A stretch of DNA of 64,000 bases from Pontibacter akesuensis (GCF_001611675.1 NZ_CP014766.1:682001-746000); one strand, 5' to 3'. Numbered from the stretch's first letter, positions 26,376-35,065 are shown. Numbers and translations are program-made. Notes: generated by a model not told the origin, from the letters alone.

Positions 26376-26460
26376 GCGAAAGAGAGTTGTAAATATCAGG
26401 AATGCATAAGTTACCATAGTGGCATGCTGATCACTCTTCATTTACACTTTGATAACTATA

Positions 26461-26530
26461 TGTCATTTCGAACGCAGAGAGAAATCTATCTAGAATTCCG
26501 GATAGATCTCTCTCTGCGTTCGAGATGACA
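26461..26530. repeat. 70-bp near-perfect palindrome, family B
   Basis: The arms begin TGTCATTTCGAACGCAGAGA and end in its near-complement ...GCGTTCGAGATGACA; the dyad centre is GAATTC at 26493-26498. Only a few mismatches separate the arms. A partial copy lies on the other side of the GIY-YIG gene at 26911. Confidence 0.85.
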
Positions 26531-26594
26531 ATAGCATGGTGGATTTTTAAAATTCCTATACAGTAATAGTTTACCTGTTCCTTAAGCTGTTTAC

Positions 26595-26900
26595 ATGGCT
26601 TCTCACAACTACTTTACTTACATCACCACCAACCCACGCAAAACCACCTTGTATGTTGGCGTCACTAATGATATAATCCGCCGCTTAGATGAACATTTTA
26701 AGAACTGTGGTAATCCTTCCTCTTTTGCTGGCAAATATTACTGCTACAACCTTGTGTACTATGAGCGCCACTCTCAAATCAATCATGCCGTAGAACGCGA
26801 GAAGGAAATTAAGAAATGGAGCAGAAGTAAAAAAGAAGCATTAATCTATAGTATGAACCCCTTCTGGCAGTTCCTGAACCTGAAAGTACAGGATGAGTGA
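26595..26900 (+). CDS. GIY-YIG domain nuclease (stand-alone)
   Basis: 101 residues. The GIY motif is present as YFTYITTNPRKTTLYVGVTND, with the second tyrosine in LYVGVTN (YIG position). RRLDEHFKNC holds the catalytic arginine, and AVEREKEIKKWSR has the metal-binding glutamate and the family lysine-rich helix. This is the short UPF0213/YhbQ-like size class. It is found as an isolated gene between TGTCAT-ended palindromes (26461-26530 and 26911-27018) rather than in an operon. Possible roles are structure-specific DNA cleavage or mobilisation of the flanking repeats. Confidence 0.9.
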   Translation: MASHNYFTYITTNPRKTTLYVGVTNDIIRRLDEHFKNCGNPSSFAGKYYCYNLVYYERHSQINHAVEREKEIKKWSRSKKEALIYSMNPFWQFLNLKVQDE

Positions 26901-26910
26901 CTGCATTATC

Positions 26911-27018
26911 TGTCATCTCGAACGCAGTGAGAGATCTATCTGAAATGCTAATGTCATCTCTATACCTACGCTGCCTCTTCTTCGGCTCTCGCCTCAAGAG
27001 TGTCCGAAATGACACCTT
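26911..27018. repeat. TGTCAT-ended repeat downstream of the nuclease, family B
   Basis: The left end TGTCATCTCGAACGCAGTGA repeats the arm of the 26461 palindrome; the right end ...GTGTCCGAAATGACA is an inverted TGTCATTTCGGACAC. The middle differs from the upstream palindrome. A further related piece starts at 53946. Confidence 0.7.
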
Positions 27019-27046
27019 TTGTAGATCAAACAAGAACGAACAGCCA

Positions 27047-27093
27047 AAAACAGAGCGCCCTGCAGTACAACTAACTGCAGGGCGCTCTGTTTT
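27047..27093. terminator. Bidirectional terminator between the nuclease gene and surE
   Basis: Arms 27047-27066 and 27074-27093 pair perfectly over 20 bp with a 7-base loop; A-run and T-run ends serve both strands. Confidence 0.85.
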
Positions 27094-27104
27094 CAAAATA
27101 TATT

Positions 27105-27881
27105 TTAAAAACTCCACTCCTCGTTTATCTGCCCGATGGCATGGAACGCCGTCATATCAAACTGGCAGGGAACAATGGAAATGTAATTATTCACCAGCGC
27201 CCACTCGTCGGTGTCCTCCCCTTTGTCATTGTTCACGAAGCTGCCCGTCATCCAGTAATACTTGCGGTTGTGCGGGTCCAGGCGCTCGTCAAACTCCTCC
27301 TGCCATTTGGCATGTGCCTGCCGGCAAATCTTGATGCCTTTGATCGGTTCGCTGCTCTTCTTCGGGAAGTTTACATTCAGTGCGGTGTTGTCTGGTATGC
27401 GGTGCGCGATGGCCTGGCGGATGATTTTCTCCACAAACTCCTCTGTGTGCGAAAAATCAGCTTCATGGCCGTAGTCGCAGAGCGAGAAGCCGATGGCGGG
27501 CAAGCCCTCAATGGCCGCCTCAATGGCCGCCGACATGGTGCCTGAATATAACACGCTGATGCTGGAGTTAGAGCCGTGGTTTATGCCGCTTACCACAAGG
27601 TCAGCCTGGCGGTCGCGCAGGACGTGGTGCTTGGCCAGTTTCACGCAGTCGGCTGGGGTGCCGGAGCACTCGTAGGCTTCTACGCCTAAATCCTCCAGGG
27701 CAATCGATCTATCTAAACGCAAAGTGTTGCCGATGGTAATGGCATGTCCCATTCCGGACTGTGGGCTGTTGGGCGCCACCACTACTACCTCGCCTACCTT
27801 CATGGCTACCTTTACAAGTGTGCGAATGCCCGGGGCTGTAATGCCGTCGTCGTTGGAAACAAGAATAAGTGGTCTGGCCAT
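27105..27881 (-). CDS. surE: 5'/3'-nucleotidase SurE
   Basis: 258 residues, the normal SurE size. Metal and catalytic residues are in LILVSNDDGITAPG, the asparagine in APNSPQSGMGHA, the SGTPADCVKLA loop and VVSGINHGSNSS. YSGTMSAAIEAAIEG is the family signature near the middle. It removes phosphate from nucleoside 5'- and 3'-monophosphates and is usually linked with stress survival. The start ATG complement is at 27879-27881; the upstream gene is divergent. It stands alone, ended by the 27047 hairpin. Confidence 0.97.
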   Translation of the reverse strand: MARPLILVSNDDGITAPGIRTLVKVAMKVGEVVVVAPNSPQSGMGHAITIGNTLRLDRSIALEDLGVEAYECSGTPADCVKLAKHHVLRDRQADLVVSGINHGSNSSISVLYSGTMSAAIEAAIEGLPAIGFSLCDYGHEADFSHTEEFVEKIIRQAIAHRIPDNTALNVNFPKKSSEPIKGIKICRQAHAKWQEEFDERLDPHNRKYYWMTGSFVNNDKGEDTDEWALVNNYISIVPCQFDMTAFHAIGQINEEWSF

Positions 27882-27992
27882 TTTGTTATTTAAAGTTGAT
27901 GTAAGACAAAATAAACGAATTTGTTTTTCGTGCTAATATACTACAACCCGAACCTGCACTACAAGGTTTAGATTAACAAGCATTCTAAAACT

Positions 27993-28622
27993 ATGAACAT
28001 CATACGCAATATATTTTACGCCATCCTGCTGGGGGTAAGTATGGCTGCCTGCCTCTCGCAGCAGGACGAAGCCACCACCGCCTCTGGGGTGACTGAACCG
28101 ACAGAAAAAGCTACTCCCGGTAACAACAGCAATGCAAGCGCCGCCATACCGGCACCCGCCAATTTCAAAATAAAAGGCAAGCAAGTGGGTACCGTGAAAA
28201 TAGGAATGCTTGTAACCGAGCTGCGCAATAATGTACCAGCCGGCATGGCCATCACCGACACCACTCTTACACAAGAAGGGCAGCAAAGTACTGCCTACAT
28301 CCTTCGCCCGGAGGGCAGCGACAAAGGCTTGCTGGTGGAGCAGCGTTGCCAGCAGGAGTGCCAGGTGTGGCGCATCAGCGTACTTAGCCAGAACTATAAA
28401 ACGGCGAAAGGCCTGGGTGTCGGATCCAAGTATGGTGAGCTGCAAAATGCTTACAAGATCAGTTCTGTTTCTTTTGAGGAAGGCAATGTAGTGGCTGTTG
28501 CTCCTGAGGCGGGTATGAGCTTTATCATGGATCACGGCCAGCTGGCTGACCAGCAACTGAACAACATCAGCGCTACTACTTTGCCCGCGAATACGGTTGT
28601 GAAAAAGGTGCTCGTATATTAG
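27993..28622 (+). CDS. Lipoprotein of unknown function
   Basis: 209 residues. The lipobox is SMAAC with the lipidated cysteine at residue 20. A Ser/Thr/Ala/Pro-rich spacer (about 24-55) leads into a globular domain beginning FKIKGKQVGTVKIGM. Within it VEQRCQQECQVWRISVLS has two cysteines four apart that could form a disulfide, and LGVGSKYGELQNAYKI looks like the regulation-of-stability segment seen in small periplasmic domains. I do not recognise the family. It is 40 bases upstream of the DoxX gene and may be cotranscribed. Confidence 0.7.
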   Translation: MNIIRNIFYAILLGVSMAACLSQQDEATTASGVTEPTEKATPGNNSNASAAIPAPANFKIKGKQVGTVKIGMLVTELRNNVPAGMAITDTTLTQEGQQSTAYILRPEGSDKGLLVEQRCQQECQVWRISVLSQNYKTAKGLGVGSKYGELQNAYKISSVSFEEGNVVAVAPEAGMSFIMDHGQLADQQLNNISATTLPANTVVKKVLVY

Positions 28623-28662
28623 CCTGTTGCGATACTTGTAGCTTCTTCGTATACTTGTCCTT

Positions 28663-29115
28663 ATGGCTATACTTCGCGCAGGTTACAAATGGAGACATAT
28701 TGGTTTGCTGCTGCTCCGGGTGGGCATTGGCATCATGTTTATACTACATGGCTGGCCTAAACTGGCAGCCGGACCTGAGCGCTGGGAGATGATCGGGCAG
28801 AGTACTCAGGTACTAGGTATTGACTTTGCGCCTGTTTTCTGGGGCTTTATGGCCGGTTTTGCCGAAGTGGTAGGTGGCTTTTGTATTCTGCTTGGTTTCC
28901 TGTTTCGCCCTGCCTGTATGTTGCTTGTGATCACGATGCTGGTGGCTACCGCCAAGCACGCCGCTGCCGGCGATGGCTTCGGCGGCTTCTCGCACGCACT
29001 GGAGGCGGCCATACTTTTCTTCTCGCTCCTGTTTATCGGCCCCGGCAAGTATAGCCTCGACAATTCCATATTTCCAACGGATAAGAAACGAAGCAAGGCG
29101 GGTTATTATAAGTAG
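28663..29115 (+). CDS. DoxX-family membrane protein
   Basis: 150 residues with four membrane helices (about 13-28, 50-75, 78-95, 105-125). LRVGIGIMFILHGWPKL is the DoxX opening signature, and FVEVVGG-like GFAEVVGGFCILLGFLFR with HAAAGDGFGGFSHALE are typical. DoxX proteins are inner-membrane proteins, some tied to thiosulfate:quinone oxidoreduction or redox stress, but most are uncharacterised. It follows the lipoprotein gene by 40 bases. Confidence 0.85.
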   Translation: MAILRAGYKWRHIGLLLLRVGIGIMFILHGWPKLAAGPERWEMIGQSTQVLGIDFAPVFWGFMAGFAEVVGGFCILLGFLFRPACMLLVITMLVATAKHAAAGDGFGGFSHALEAAILFFSLLFIGPGKYSLDNSIFPTDKKRSKAGYYK

Positions 29116-29414
29116 CCAATGCTTTCGCAACTTCATCCAAGCCATCCTTTCTAGCTGCCGCTGATCCTCCAGCTCTCAAATACCTACCGTTTCACCTCTG
29201 CCTTTGGAGCGCTCAAGGCTGGGGTAGGGGCCCTATATAAGCGAGGCCCCGTCCTCAGGTATCGCACTGGGACCTTTTCTTTGCTCGCTTCGCTTTGCAA
29301 TCCCGCATCCCGCGGGACCGAAAAACCCCATAGGCGCTCAATCCAAGGACTGGTATCAGTTCAGCCAGCCACAGCCTATGCTATGCAACAAGTATAACTG
29401 CGTAAAAAAGGCAG

Positions 29415-29505
29415 AGTTGTCCCCGTGAGGACAAGCAAGAACGAGAGTTCGTAGCTTGCGAGCGCAGCTCACAGGGGTGTTAACTCCTGCTGAATATTCT
29501 TGTAC
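29415..29505. repeat. CAGGGGTGTTAA..GCTGAATATTC repeat
   Basis: The part at 29474-29503 is the reverse complement of the 2339-2365 repeat with a few changes. It shows that the unit near 2.3 kb is dispersed rather than local. Confidence 0.55.
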
Positions 29506-29580
29506 TCTATGCGGTGATGGGTGGGCTGTGTTAAATTATTGAAGTACAGCCCTTATACTTCAGCAATAGCAGTTACAGAT

Positions 29581-29616
29581 TCCCCTCCTTAGACAAGGAG
29601 GGGCTAGGGGTGGTTT
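29581..29616. repeat. Family A G/C-rich repeat
   Basis: TCCCCTCCTTAGACAAGGAG followed by GGGCTAGGGGTGGTTT; the same pattern as 51906 and (reversed) 56508. Confidence 0.75.
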
Positions 29617-29713
29617 AATCACTCCTCTGCCTCTGCTGCAGAAACCATGTAAAGCCCTGCTGCAGCCAAAGCACCTCTCCCACAGCAGGAATTCCACGCT
29701 AAAATCGCTATTA

Positions 29714-29736
29714 TTACAGTCTCATTGAAACTGTAA
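29714..29736. promoter_or_regulatory. Short dyad before the M14 gene
   Basis: TTACAGT (29714-29720) and ACTGTAA (29730-29736) are exact inverted repeats with a 9-base loop, ending 7 bases before the ATG. It could be an operator or a leader hairpin over the ribosome site. Confidence 0.35.
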
Positions 29737-29743
29737 TTCAACT

Positions 29744-31501
29744 ATGCTAACCACCCTCCTACTTGCCGCCCTCCTAAGTATAGGCGGCCCTGACCAGGGA
29801 AAACCAGACCTGAAAACACCCTACGAGAAAGGCAACGGCAACCAGACCGCCACCTACGACGAAGCCATCCAGTGGTACCAGAAGCTCGACGAGGCATACG
29901 AGGAAGTGAAGATGATGCCCTACGGAACGACAGACGTGGGCAGGCCGCTGCACCTGGTGGTAGTGTCTACCGATAAGGACTTTGACCCCTCCTCCCTGCA
30001 CCAGAAAGACAAGCGTATCCTGCTTATTCAGAACGGCATTCACCCGGGTGAGCCCGAGGGGGTGGATGCCACCATGATGCTGGCCCGCGATTACCTGCAG
30101 GACAAAAAGCTGCGCAGGCAGTTGGATAACACCGTGCTGCTCATCATTCCGATGTACAACATCGGCGGCGCCCTGAACCGCAACAGCCATACCCGCACGA
30201 ACCAGAACGGCCCCGAGAGCTACGGCTTCCGCGGCAACGCCCGCAACCTCGACCTGAACCGCGACTTTATCAAAACCGATTCGCGCAACGCGCAAACCTT
30301 TCATGCCATCTTCAGGGAGTGGGACCCGGATGTGTTTATGGACAATCATACGTCAAACGGGGCCGATTACCAGCACGTGATGACGCTCATCGCTACACAG
30401 CACAACAAACTGAACCCAACACTTGCCAAGTACCTGAACGGCAAAATGGTGCCTGCGCTGTATGAGGGCATGCAAAGAGACAAGTTCCCGATGGTGCCTT
30501 ACATGAACCACGCCGGCGACACACCGGACGAGGGCATTATTGGCTTTATGGAATCGCCAAGATATGCCACGGGCTACACCGCGCTTTACAACACCATCGG
30601 TTTTGTGCCCGAAACGCACATGCTCAAGCCTTTCGACCAGCGCGTAAAAGCAACTTACAAGCTGATGGAGAACATGATTGAGACAGTGAACCGCGATGCA
30701 AAGGAAATAGGCACGCTGCGTGCCAAAGCAAAGCAGGAGACGCTGGCGCAGCAGAAATTCCCGCTCGACTGGAAGCTGGACACCACCAAAGTAAGGCAGA
30801 TTCCTTTTCTGGGGTACAAAGCCAAGTATAAAACAAGCGAGGTGAGCGGCCAGGAGCGCCTGTACTACGACCGCAAGTCGCCGTATAAAAAGATGATCAA
30901 CTACTACGATGAGTTCAGCCCAACCGTGACGGTGCAGAAGCCTGTGGCCTACATCATTCCGCAAGCCTGGCGCGAGGTAATCGACCGCCTGAAGACCGAC
31001 AAGGTGCAAATGCAGCAGCTGAAAAAAGACACCACCATCACCCTGGACACCTATTACATTGCAGACTACAAAACCGGCCAGCGCCCTTATGAGGGGCACT
31101 ACCTGCACTCGGATGTGAAGGTGGAAACGAAACGCATACCGCGCCAGTTCTTTAAAGGTGATTACGTAGTGTACCTGAACCAGCCGGCTAACCGCTTCCT
31201 GGTGGAGGTGCTGGAGCCGCAGGCGGTGGACTCTTATTTCAACTGGAACTTCTTCGACAGCATACTTATGCAGAAAGAGTATTTCTCGAGCTACGTGTTT
31301 GAAGACCTGGCTGCCGAGTACCTGAAGAAGGACCCCGAGCTGCGCAAGCGCTTGGAGGAGCGAAAAAAGCAGGACCCTGACTTTGCTAAAAATGCCCGTG
31401 CCCAGCTTGACTTTGTGTACCGTAACACGCCGCACTACGAGTACACACACACCATGTATCCCGTAGGCCGGCTGATGCAGGACGTCAAGCTTCCGCTATA
31501 A
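29744..31501 (+). CDS. M14-family zinc carboxypeptidase
   Basis: 585 residues. A short hydrophobic N-terminus (MLTTLLLAALLSIGG) is probably a signal peptide. The zinc site is NGIHPGEPEG (His100, Glu103) and the third ligand lies in VFMDNHTSNGADYQH; FRGNARNLDLNRDFIK holds the substrate-binding arginine and asparagine of M14 peptidases, and FVPETHMLK the general-base glutamate. A long C-terminal region (about 360-585) of unknown fold follows, as in other large Bacteroidota M14 proteins. It probably trims peptides in the periplasm or outside. A strong terminator follows. Confidence 0.9.
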   Translation: MLTTLLLAALLSIGGPDQGKPDLKTPYEKGNGNQTATYDEAIQWYQKLDEAYEEVKMMPYGTTDVGRPLHLVVVSTDKDFDPSSLHQKDKRILLIQNGIHPGEPEGVDATMMLARDYLQDKKLRRQLDNTVLLIIPMYNIGGALNRNSHTRTNQNGPESYGFRGNARNLDLNRDFIKTDSRNAQTFHAIFREWDPDVFMDNHTSNGADYQHVMTLIATQHNKLNPTLAKYLNGKMVPALYEGMQRDKFPMVPYMNHAGDTPDEGIIGFMESPRYATGYTALYNTIGFVPETHMLKPFDQRVKATYKLMENMIETVNRDAKEIGTLRAKAKQETLAQQKFPLDWKLDTTKVRQIPFLGYKAKYKTSEVSGQERLYYDRKSPYKKMINYYDEFSPTVTVQKPVAYIIPQAWREVIDRLKTDKVQMQQLKKDTTITLDTYYIADYKTGQRPYEGHYLHSDVKVETKRIPRQFFKGDYVVYLNQPANRFLVEVLEPQAVDSYFNWNFFDSILMQKEYFSSYVFEDLAAEYLKKDPELRKRLEERKKQDPDFAKNARAQLDFVYRNTPHYEYTHTMYPVGRLMQDVKLPL

Positions 31502-31505
31502 GTAT

Positions 31506-31532
31506 AAAAGCCACCCAATGGGGTGGCTTTTT
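31506..31532 (+). terminator. Terminator after the M14 peptidase gene
   Basis: AAAAGCCACCC, loop AATG, GGGTGGCTTTTT: a perfect compact hairpin with a T-run, 5 bases after the stop. Confidence 0.85.
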
Positions 31533-31588
31533 CTTTTCTATCAAGGCTGATGTATACGTAGCGCTTCAGTCGGAATTAACTTTAACCC

Positions 31589-32902
31589 TTACTCCTTTTT
31601 CTGCAGCATAGAGGCGGTGTAGGGGTTGGAGAGCAGCTCGCCGAACACTTCCCAGCGCTTCTCCGGGTTGTCTGCCGTGCCGCCTTGGGCTTCCACATAC
31701 TCCCGCACCAGCTGCTGCCCCAGGTTGTAGTTGATCACGTAGCTGCGGTAACGGTCCATAAAGCGGGTGCGCTGCAGGGCCTTGTCTTTTTCATAGAAGT
31801 TATACTTCACAAGCCAGTCTGCGGCTTCTTCGCGGCTGATCTTTCCGTCCAGGTATAAACGCGCGGCCTCGTTGCCGGCAAAGTTGAGCTTGTTGATCTT
31901 GCCCAGGATCTTGTAGTACCGTTCCGCCTCTGCCGGGTTCAGGCTGGCGAGCGGAAAGAGCACCTGCTTTTCGAACGCCAGGCGCTCTTTGGCCGGGAAA
32001 GCCACTTCCACGCCGTAGTTGGCGCTTCCCTCCGCAATCAGCGACTGCGGGCAAAAAAGCGGGTAAACAGAATATTCTTTCCAGCCTTTTTCATTTACCA
32101 GGTGCTGCTCCAGCAGGGTGTTGAAGACGTGGTGGCCCGGGTAACCCTCGTGGCCGGCCAGATCGATGGCTCGTTCAATATAAATCGGAAAGTCTGTATT
32201 AATCTGGATCAGGCTATAGCCATTGCCTTGGAAATAGTTGTAACCCGACCACGGCTTGTCCGTCACGAACTCCACCTTGAAGCTCTCATTGGCAGGCAGC
32301 TCGTAGTGCGCCTTGGTTCTGTTCCTGGCTTCGGTAATGGCTGCCTGAAAAACCGTGTCCAGCTTTGCTTTTGGAATCTCGAATTTAGCCTGGTAAGCAC
32401 TCCAACGATCAGAGATGCTTCCTGTGCCTGGTAGTTCCTGGTCGATGGCCGCCAGCAGCGAGTCGAAGTAGGCCTGCTCGTAATGAGGCGGCACGGCATC
32501 ATAAAGGAGATTCGCTTCCTCATCGAAGGCATACTTCTTGCCCTGCATCATCTCTACTTTGGTGATAGCGGCCAGCACCTGCTTCTGAAACATTGTCAGC
32601 CGCTGCTTCTCCGGTTCAGAGAGCGTTTCTATAGGCTGCGCCCGCAGGTTCTCCTGAATCAGGTGCAGTTCCGCCAGCAGTTGTTTGGCTGGCAGCGAGT
32701 CTGCTGGTGCACCCGTGGGCTTCCACTCTTCCGGACCGTAATAGGCATCCACCACATCGCTGTCGTACTGCCCCATCTGCAGGATCGTTTTCACATAGCG
32801 CTCCGCCAGTTCATTCATTGGCAAGGCAGCCTGCTCTGGCTCTTTGGTTGATGTACAGGCCCAGACGGAAACGGCCAGCAGCAGTAAAAGTGCTTTTCTC
32901 AT
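31589..32902 (-). CDS. DUF885-like metallopeptidase lipoprotein
   Basis: 437 residues. The lipobox is VWAC with the lipidated cysteine at residue 16. A zinc motif DLAGHEGYPGHHVFN (His251, His257/258) matches the HExxPGH pattern of DUF885 proteins, and IAEGSANYG provides a downstream glutamate (Glu291) where the third ligand is expected. The rest is helical (KLDTVFQAAITEARNRT). It is probably an exported peptidase anchored to a membrane and converges on the M14 peptidase gene; both could process peptides, but they are not in one operon. The activity is not shown by sequence. Confidence 0.75.
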   Translation of the reverse strand: MRKALLLLLAVSVWACTSTKEPEQAALPMNELAERYVKTILQMGQYDSDVVDAYYGPEEWKPTGAPADSLPAKQLLAELHLIQENLRAQPIETLSEPEKQRLTMFQKQVLAAITKVEMMQGKKYAFDEEANLLYDAVPPHYEQAYFDSLLAAIDQELPGTGSISDRWSAYQAKFEIPKAKLDTVFQAAITEARNRTKAHYELPANESFKVEFVTDKPWSGYNYFQGNGYSLIQINTDFPIYIERAIDLAGHEGYPGHHVFNTLLEQHLVNEKGWKEYSVYPLFCPQSLIAEGSANYGVEVAFPAKERLAFEKQVLFPLASLNPAEAERYYKILGKINKLNFAGNEAARLYLDGKISREEAADWLVKYNFYEKDKALQRTRFMDRYRSYVINYNLGQQLVREYVEAQGGTADNPEKRWEVFGELLSNPYTASMLQKKE

Positions 32903-33073
32903 AGGGTTCTATTGTTGATGGAATGAAAGCAACAAGATACAGCTTTGGGACAAGTATAAATAGCAAAGGGCTTGCAGCAAAGGTGAGAACTGCTGCCGGT
33001 GCCTTTTGCGCAGGCGTCCCATACCTGGCGGTTTATTTCCCTGGTGATACACAAGTACCAAATCATTCAAAAC

Positions 33074-33124
33074 TTTGGTCCCTGCGCTTGGGTACAATAG
33101 GGTAATCAGCTTACAAGGACCAAA
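33074..33124 (+). promoter_or_regulatory. Inverted repeat in the cupin gene leader
   Basis: TTTGGTCC (33074-33081) and GGACCAAA (33117-33124) are exact inverted repeats 35 bases apart, the second ending three bases before the ATG. It could be an operator pair or a leader stem that hides the ribosome site. Confidence 0.35.
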
Positions 33125-33127
33125 CCT

Positions 33128-33643
33128 ATGAAAACACAGCACATCACCCCTTACTTACTAAAGCCAAATGGCAAAATCCCGAACAACCAGCAACTGCCCT
33201 TGCTGGTGTACCAGCAGGTGTTTGAGGCGAAGGAAGACCTGGTAAGCCAGTTTAAGGAGGCATTTGAGCAGCACAACTGGCGCGGCACCTGGGCAGACAG
33301 TGTTTTTGACTATCACCATTACCACAGCACTTCACACGAAGCTTTGGGCGTGGCGGCAGGATCGGCCTTGCTTATACTTGGTGGGCCTGATGCGCAGGAA
33401 ATAGAAGTGAGAGCCGGCGACATGCTGGTACTACCGGCGGGTACAGGACACTGCCTCGAGTCGTCCTCGGCCGATTTTAAAGTAGTTGGCGCTTACCCTG
33501 AAGGCCAGGCGAGCTACGACATCTGCACTGAGGAAGATGACCCCAAGGAAAAGAAAAAGAATATTCGCAAAGTGCCCTTACCAGAAACCGATCCTGTTGC
33601 AGGTGCTAACGGACCGCTGCTGGAGCACTGGCGCCCCTTCTAA
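33128..33643 (+). CDS. Cupin-domain protein
   Basis: 171 residues. The cupin core is FDYHHYHSTSHEALGVAAG (metal histidines of motif 1) and RAGDMLVLPAGTGHCLE (motif 2, with the final histidine). The N-terminal half (VFEAKEDLVSQFKEAFEQHNWRG in two parts) is typical of the cytosolic cupins annotated as YjlB-like. Metal binding is likely, but the reaction, if any, is unknown. It precedes the NAD-binding protein gene by 142 bases on the same strand. Confidence 0.85.
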   Translation: MKTQHITPYLLKPNGKIPNNQQLPLLVYQQVFEAKEDLVSQFKEAFEQHNWRGTWADSVFDYHHYHSTSHEALGVAAGSALLILGGPDAQEIEVRAGDMLVLPAGTGHCLESSSADFKVVGAYPEGQASYDICTEEDDPKEKKKNIRKVPLPETDPVAGANGPLLEHWRPF

Positions 33644-33785
33644 ACTGGCTGCCATAACTGGTGCCTCCTGAACATAAGCCGTATGGCAGGGTTAGTACCA
33701 TGAGAGGCAACAGCTAAAGCTCCTCCCTCCTGATCAAATACAGGTAATCAACATAGATTAACTCAAACAAGCTAAAAGGCAAACG

Positions 33786-34412
33786 ATGAAGATATTGATA
33801 GCAGGTGCTCATGGCACCACCGGAAAACAAATAGTCGAGATATTATCCAGAACAGACCAGCACGAATCGTTCGCTATGATACGAAAAGAGGAGCAGGCGG
33901 ATGAAATGAAGCAACTTGGCGCAGACCATGTGGTGGTGGCAGACCTGGAGGGCGATGTGTCAGATTCGGTGAAAGGAATGGATGCCGTTATATTTGCCGC
34001 CGGCTCAAAAGGGAAAAACGTAGTGGGCGTGGATCAGAAAGGCGCCGAAAAACTGGTAGACGCCGCAAAGGCCGAAGGAATCTCGCACTTCGTGATGCTA
34101 AGCGCATTTGGCGCTGACAATCCCAAAGGTGAGTTGAAGGGTTATCTGATCGCCAAATCTAAGGCAGACCAGCACCTGGTGGATAGCGGCCTGACCTATA
34201 CTATTGTGCGCCCCGGCAGCCTCGGGAACGGAGCGCCCACTGGACAGGTTAGAACGGCAACAAATTTCGACAGTCACGGCGAAGGCTCCATACCACGCGC
34301 CGATGTGGCTCATGTACTGATAAAGGCGCTGGAGGTAGAGAACGTGAAGAACAAGACATTCGAACTACTGTCAGGAAACGTGCCGATACAGCAAGCGCTT
34401 CAGCAAGTATAA
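33786..34412 (+). CDS. NAD(P)-binding atypical SDR
   Basis: 208 residues. MKILIAGAHGTTGKQIVEIL has the atypical-SDR glycine motif, AVIFAAGSKG the second strand, and FVMLSAFGADNP the serine region where NAD(P)H-binding proteins of the YwnB/NmrA-like group lack a full Tyr-x3-Lys site (KGYLIAKSKADQHL provides the nearest equivalent). YTIVRPGSLGNG closes the fold. The function is unknown; members often act as redox sensors or flavin/biliverdin-type reductases. A strong bidirectional hairpin follows. Confidence 0.85.
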   Translation: MKILIAGAHGTTGKQIVEILSRTDQHESFAMIRKEEQADEMKQLGADHVVVADLEGDVSDSVKGMDAVIFAAGSKGKNVVGVDQKGAEKLVDAAKAEGISHFVMLSAFGADNPKGELKGYLIAKSKADQHLVDSGLTYTIVRPGSLGNGAPTGQVRTATNFDSHGEGSIPRADVAHVLIKALEVENVKNKTFELLSGNVPIQQALQQV

Positions 34413-34428
34413 ATTTCACCTGTGCATT

Positions 34429-34473
34429 AAGCCAGCGCAGCCGGTATGCCAGACATGCCGGCTGCGCTGGCTT
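34429..34473. terminator. Bidirectional terminator
   Basis: Arms 34429-34444 and 34458-34473 pair over 16 bp (AAGCCAGCGCAGCCGG and its complement). It lies between the convergent SDR and DUF3267 genes, and its right arm overlaps the stop codon of the latter. Confidence 0.75.
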
Positions 34474-35059
34474 ATACTTGTTTGCGGTAAATATAGCAGC
34501 CAATCTTCTCCGGATGGTCCTGCACCTGGTCGGTTGCTTTTGCGTGGCGCAGCATCCAGAGCACCAGCAAATCGCCGGAGGCAGCCAGGCTAAAGAATAA
34601 ACCGAACAGGAACAGCATGAGGTGCCCTATAAGCAGGCCTGCCAGCGCTGGCAACAGCCCCATCACCAGTCCCGGCATAAGGCCGCCCAGCACATACGGC
34701 CGCAGTGGCAATACCTCTTTGCAGTGGCAATAAGGCGCCAGGTGCCGCCAATGCACGCCATACGCGATCGACTTAAAGCCGCGTTTGCAGAAGCTTGCCC
34801 ACGTAAGGCCGTGCAGCAGTTCGTGCACCACCGCCCCCACTACAAAAACCAGCACCAACACCAGCGGAAAAAGTAATGAACGCAAGCCGTTGTCTCTAAA
34901 GAATTGCTCCAGCGCGTACAGGCTGAATTGCTCCGGCCACAGCAGCACATACGGCGTGATGTACAGAACCAGGATAGGCAGCACAAAGGCAAGCGCCCGC
35001 GCGTTGGCTTCCCCAGCGCTTACAGCCAGCTCCACTTTCTCGTACTGCTCCTCCTGCAT
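34472..35059 (-). CDS. DUF3267-family zincin-like membrane protein
   Basis: 195 residues with about four membrane helices. VGAVVHELLHGLTW (residues 75-88) is an HExxH zinc motif inside a membrane segment, as in M50-like site-2 proteases and DUF3267 proteins. RPYVLGGLMPGLVMGLLPALAG is a further membrane segment with a Pro-Gly pattern. It is probably an intramembrane metalloprotease or a relic of one; the substrate is unknown. It is 6 bases downstream of the HAD gene and likely cotranscribed with it. Confidence 0.8.
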   Translation of the reverse strand: MQEEQYEKVELAVSAGEANARALAFVLPILVLYITPYVLLWPEQFSLYALEQFFRDNGLRSLLFPLVLVLVFVVGAVVHELLHGLTWASFCKRGFKSIAYGVHWRHLAPYCHCKEVLPLRPYVLGGLMPGLVMGLLPALAGLLIGHLMLFLFGLFFSLAASGDLLVLWMLRHAKATDQVQDHPEKIGCYIYRKQV

Positions 35060-35065
35060 CAGCCC

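Larger units (their letters stand above)
29116..29743. other. 628-bp intergenic region with repeats
   Basis: No gene seen. It includes GGGGTAGGGGCCC text at 29221-29233 shared (reversed) with the composite repeat near 7998, a GTCCCC..AGGGGTGT repeat at 29415-29505, a CCCCTCC palindrome at 29581, and a short dyad right before the M14 gene at 29714-29736. Confidence 0.6.

Noticed and set aside
30353-31450. Long antisense frame (about 365 codons)
   Set aside because: It is opposite the M14 peptidase, whose catalytic motifs are intact; the antisense protein shows no recognisable domain.
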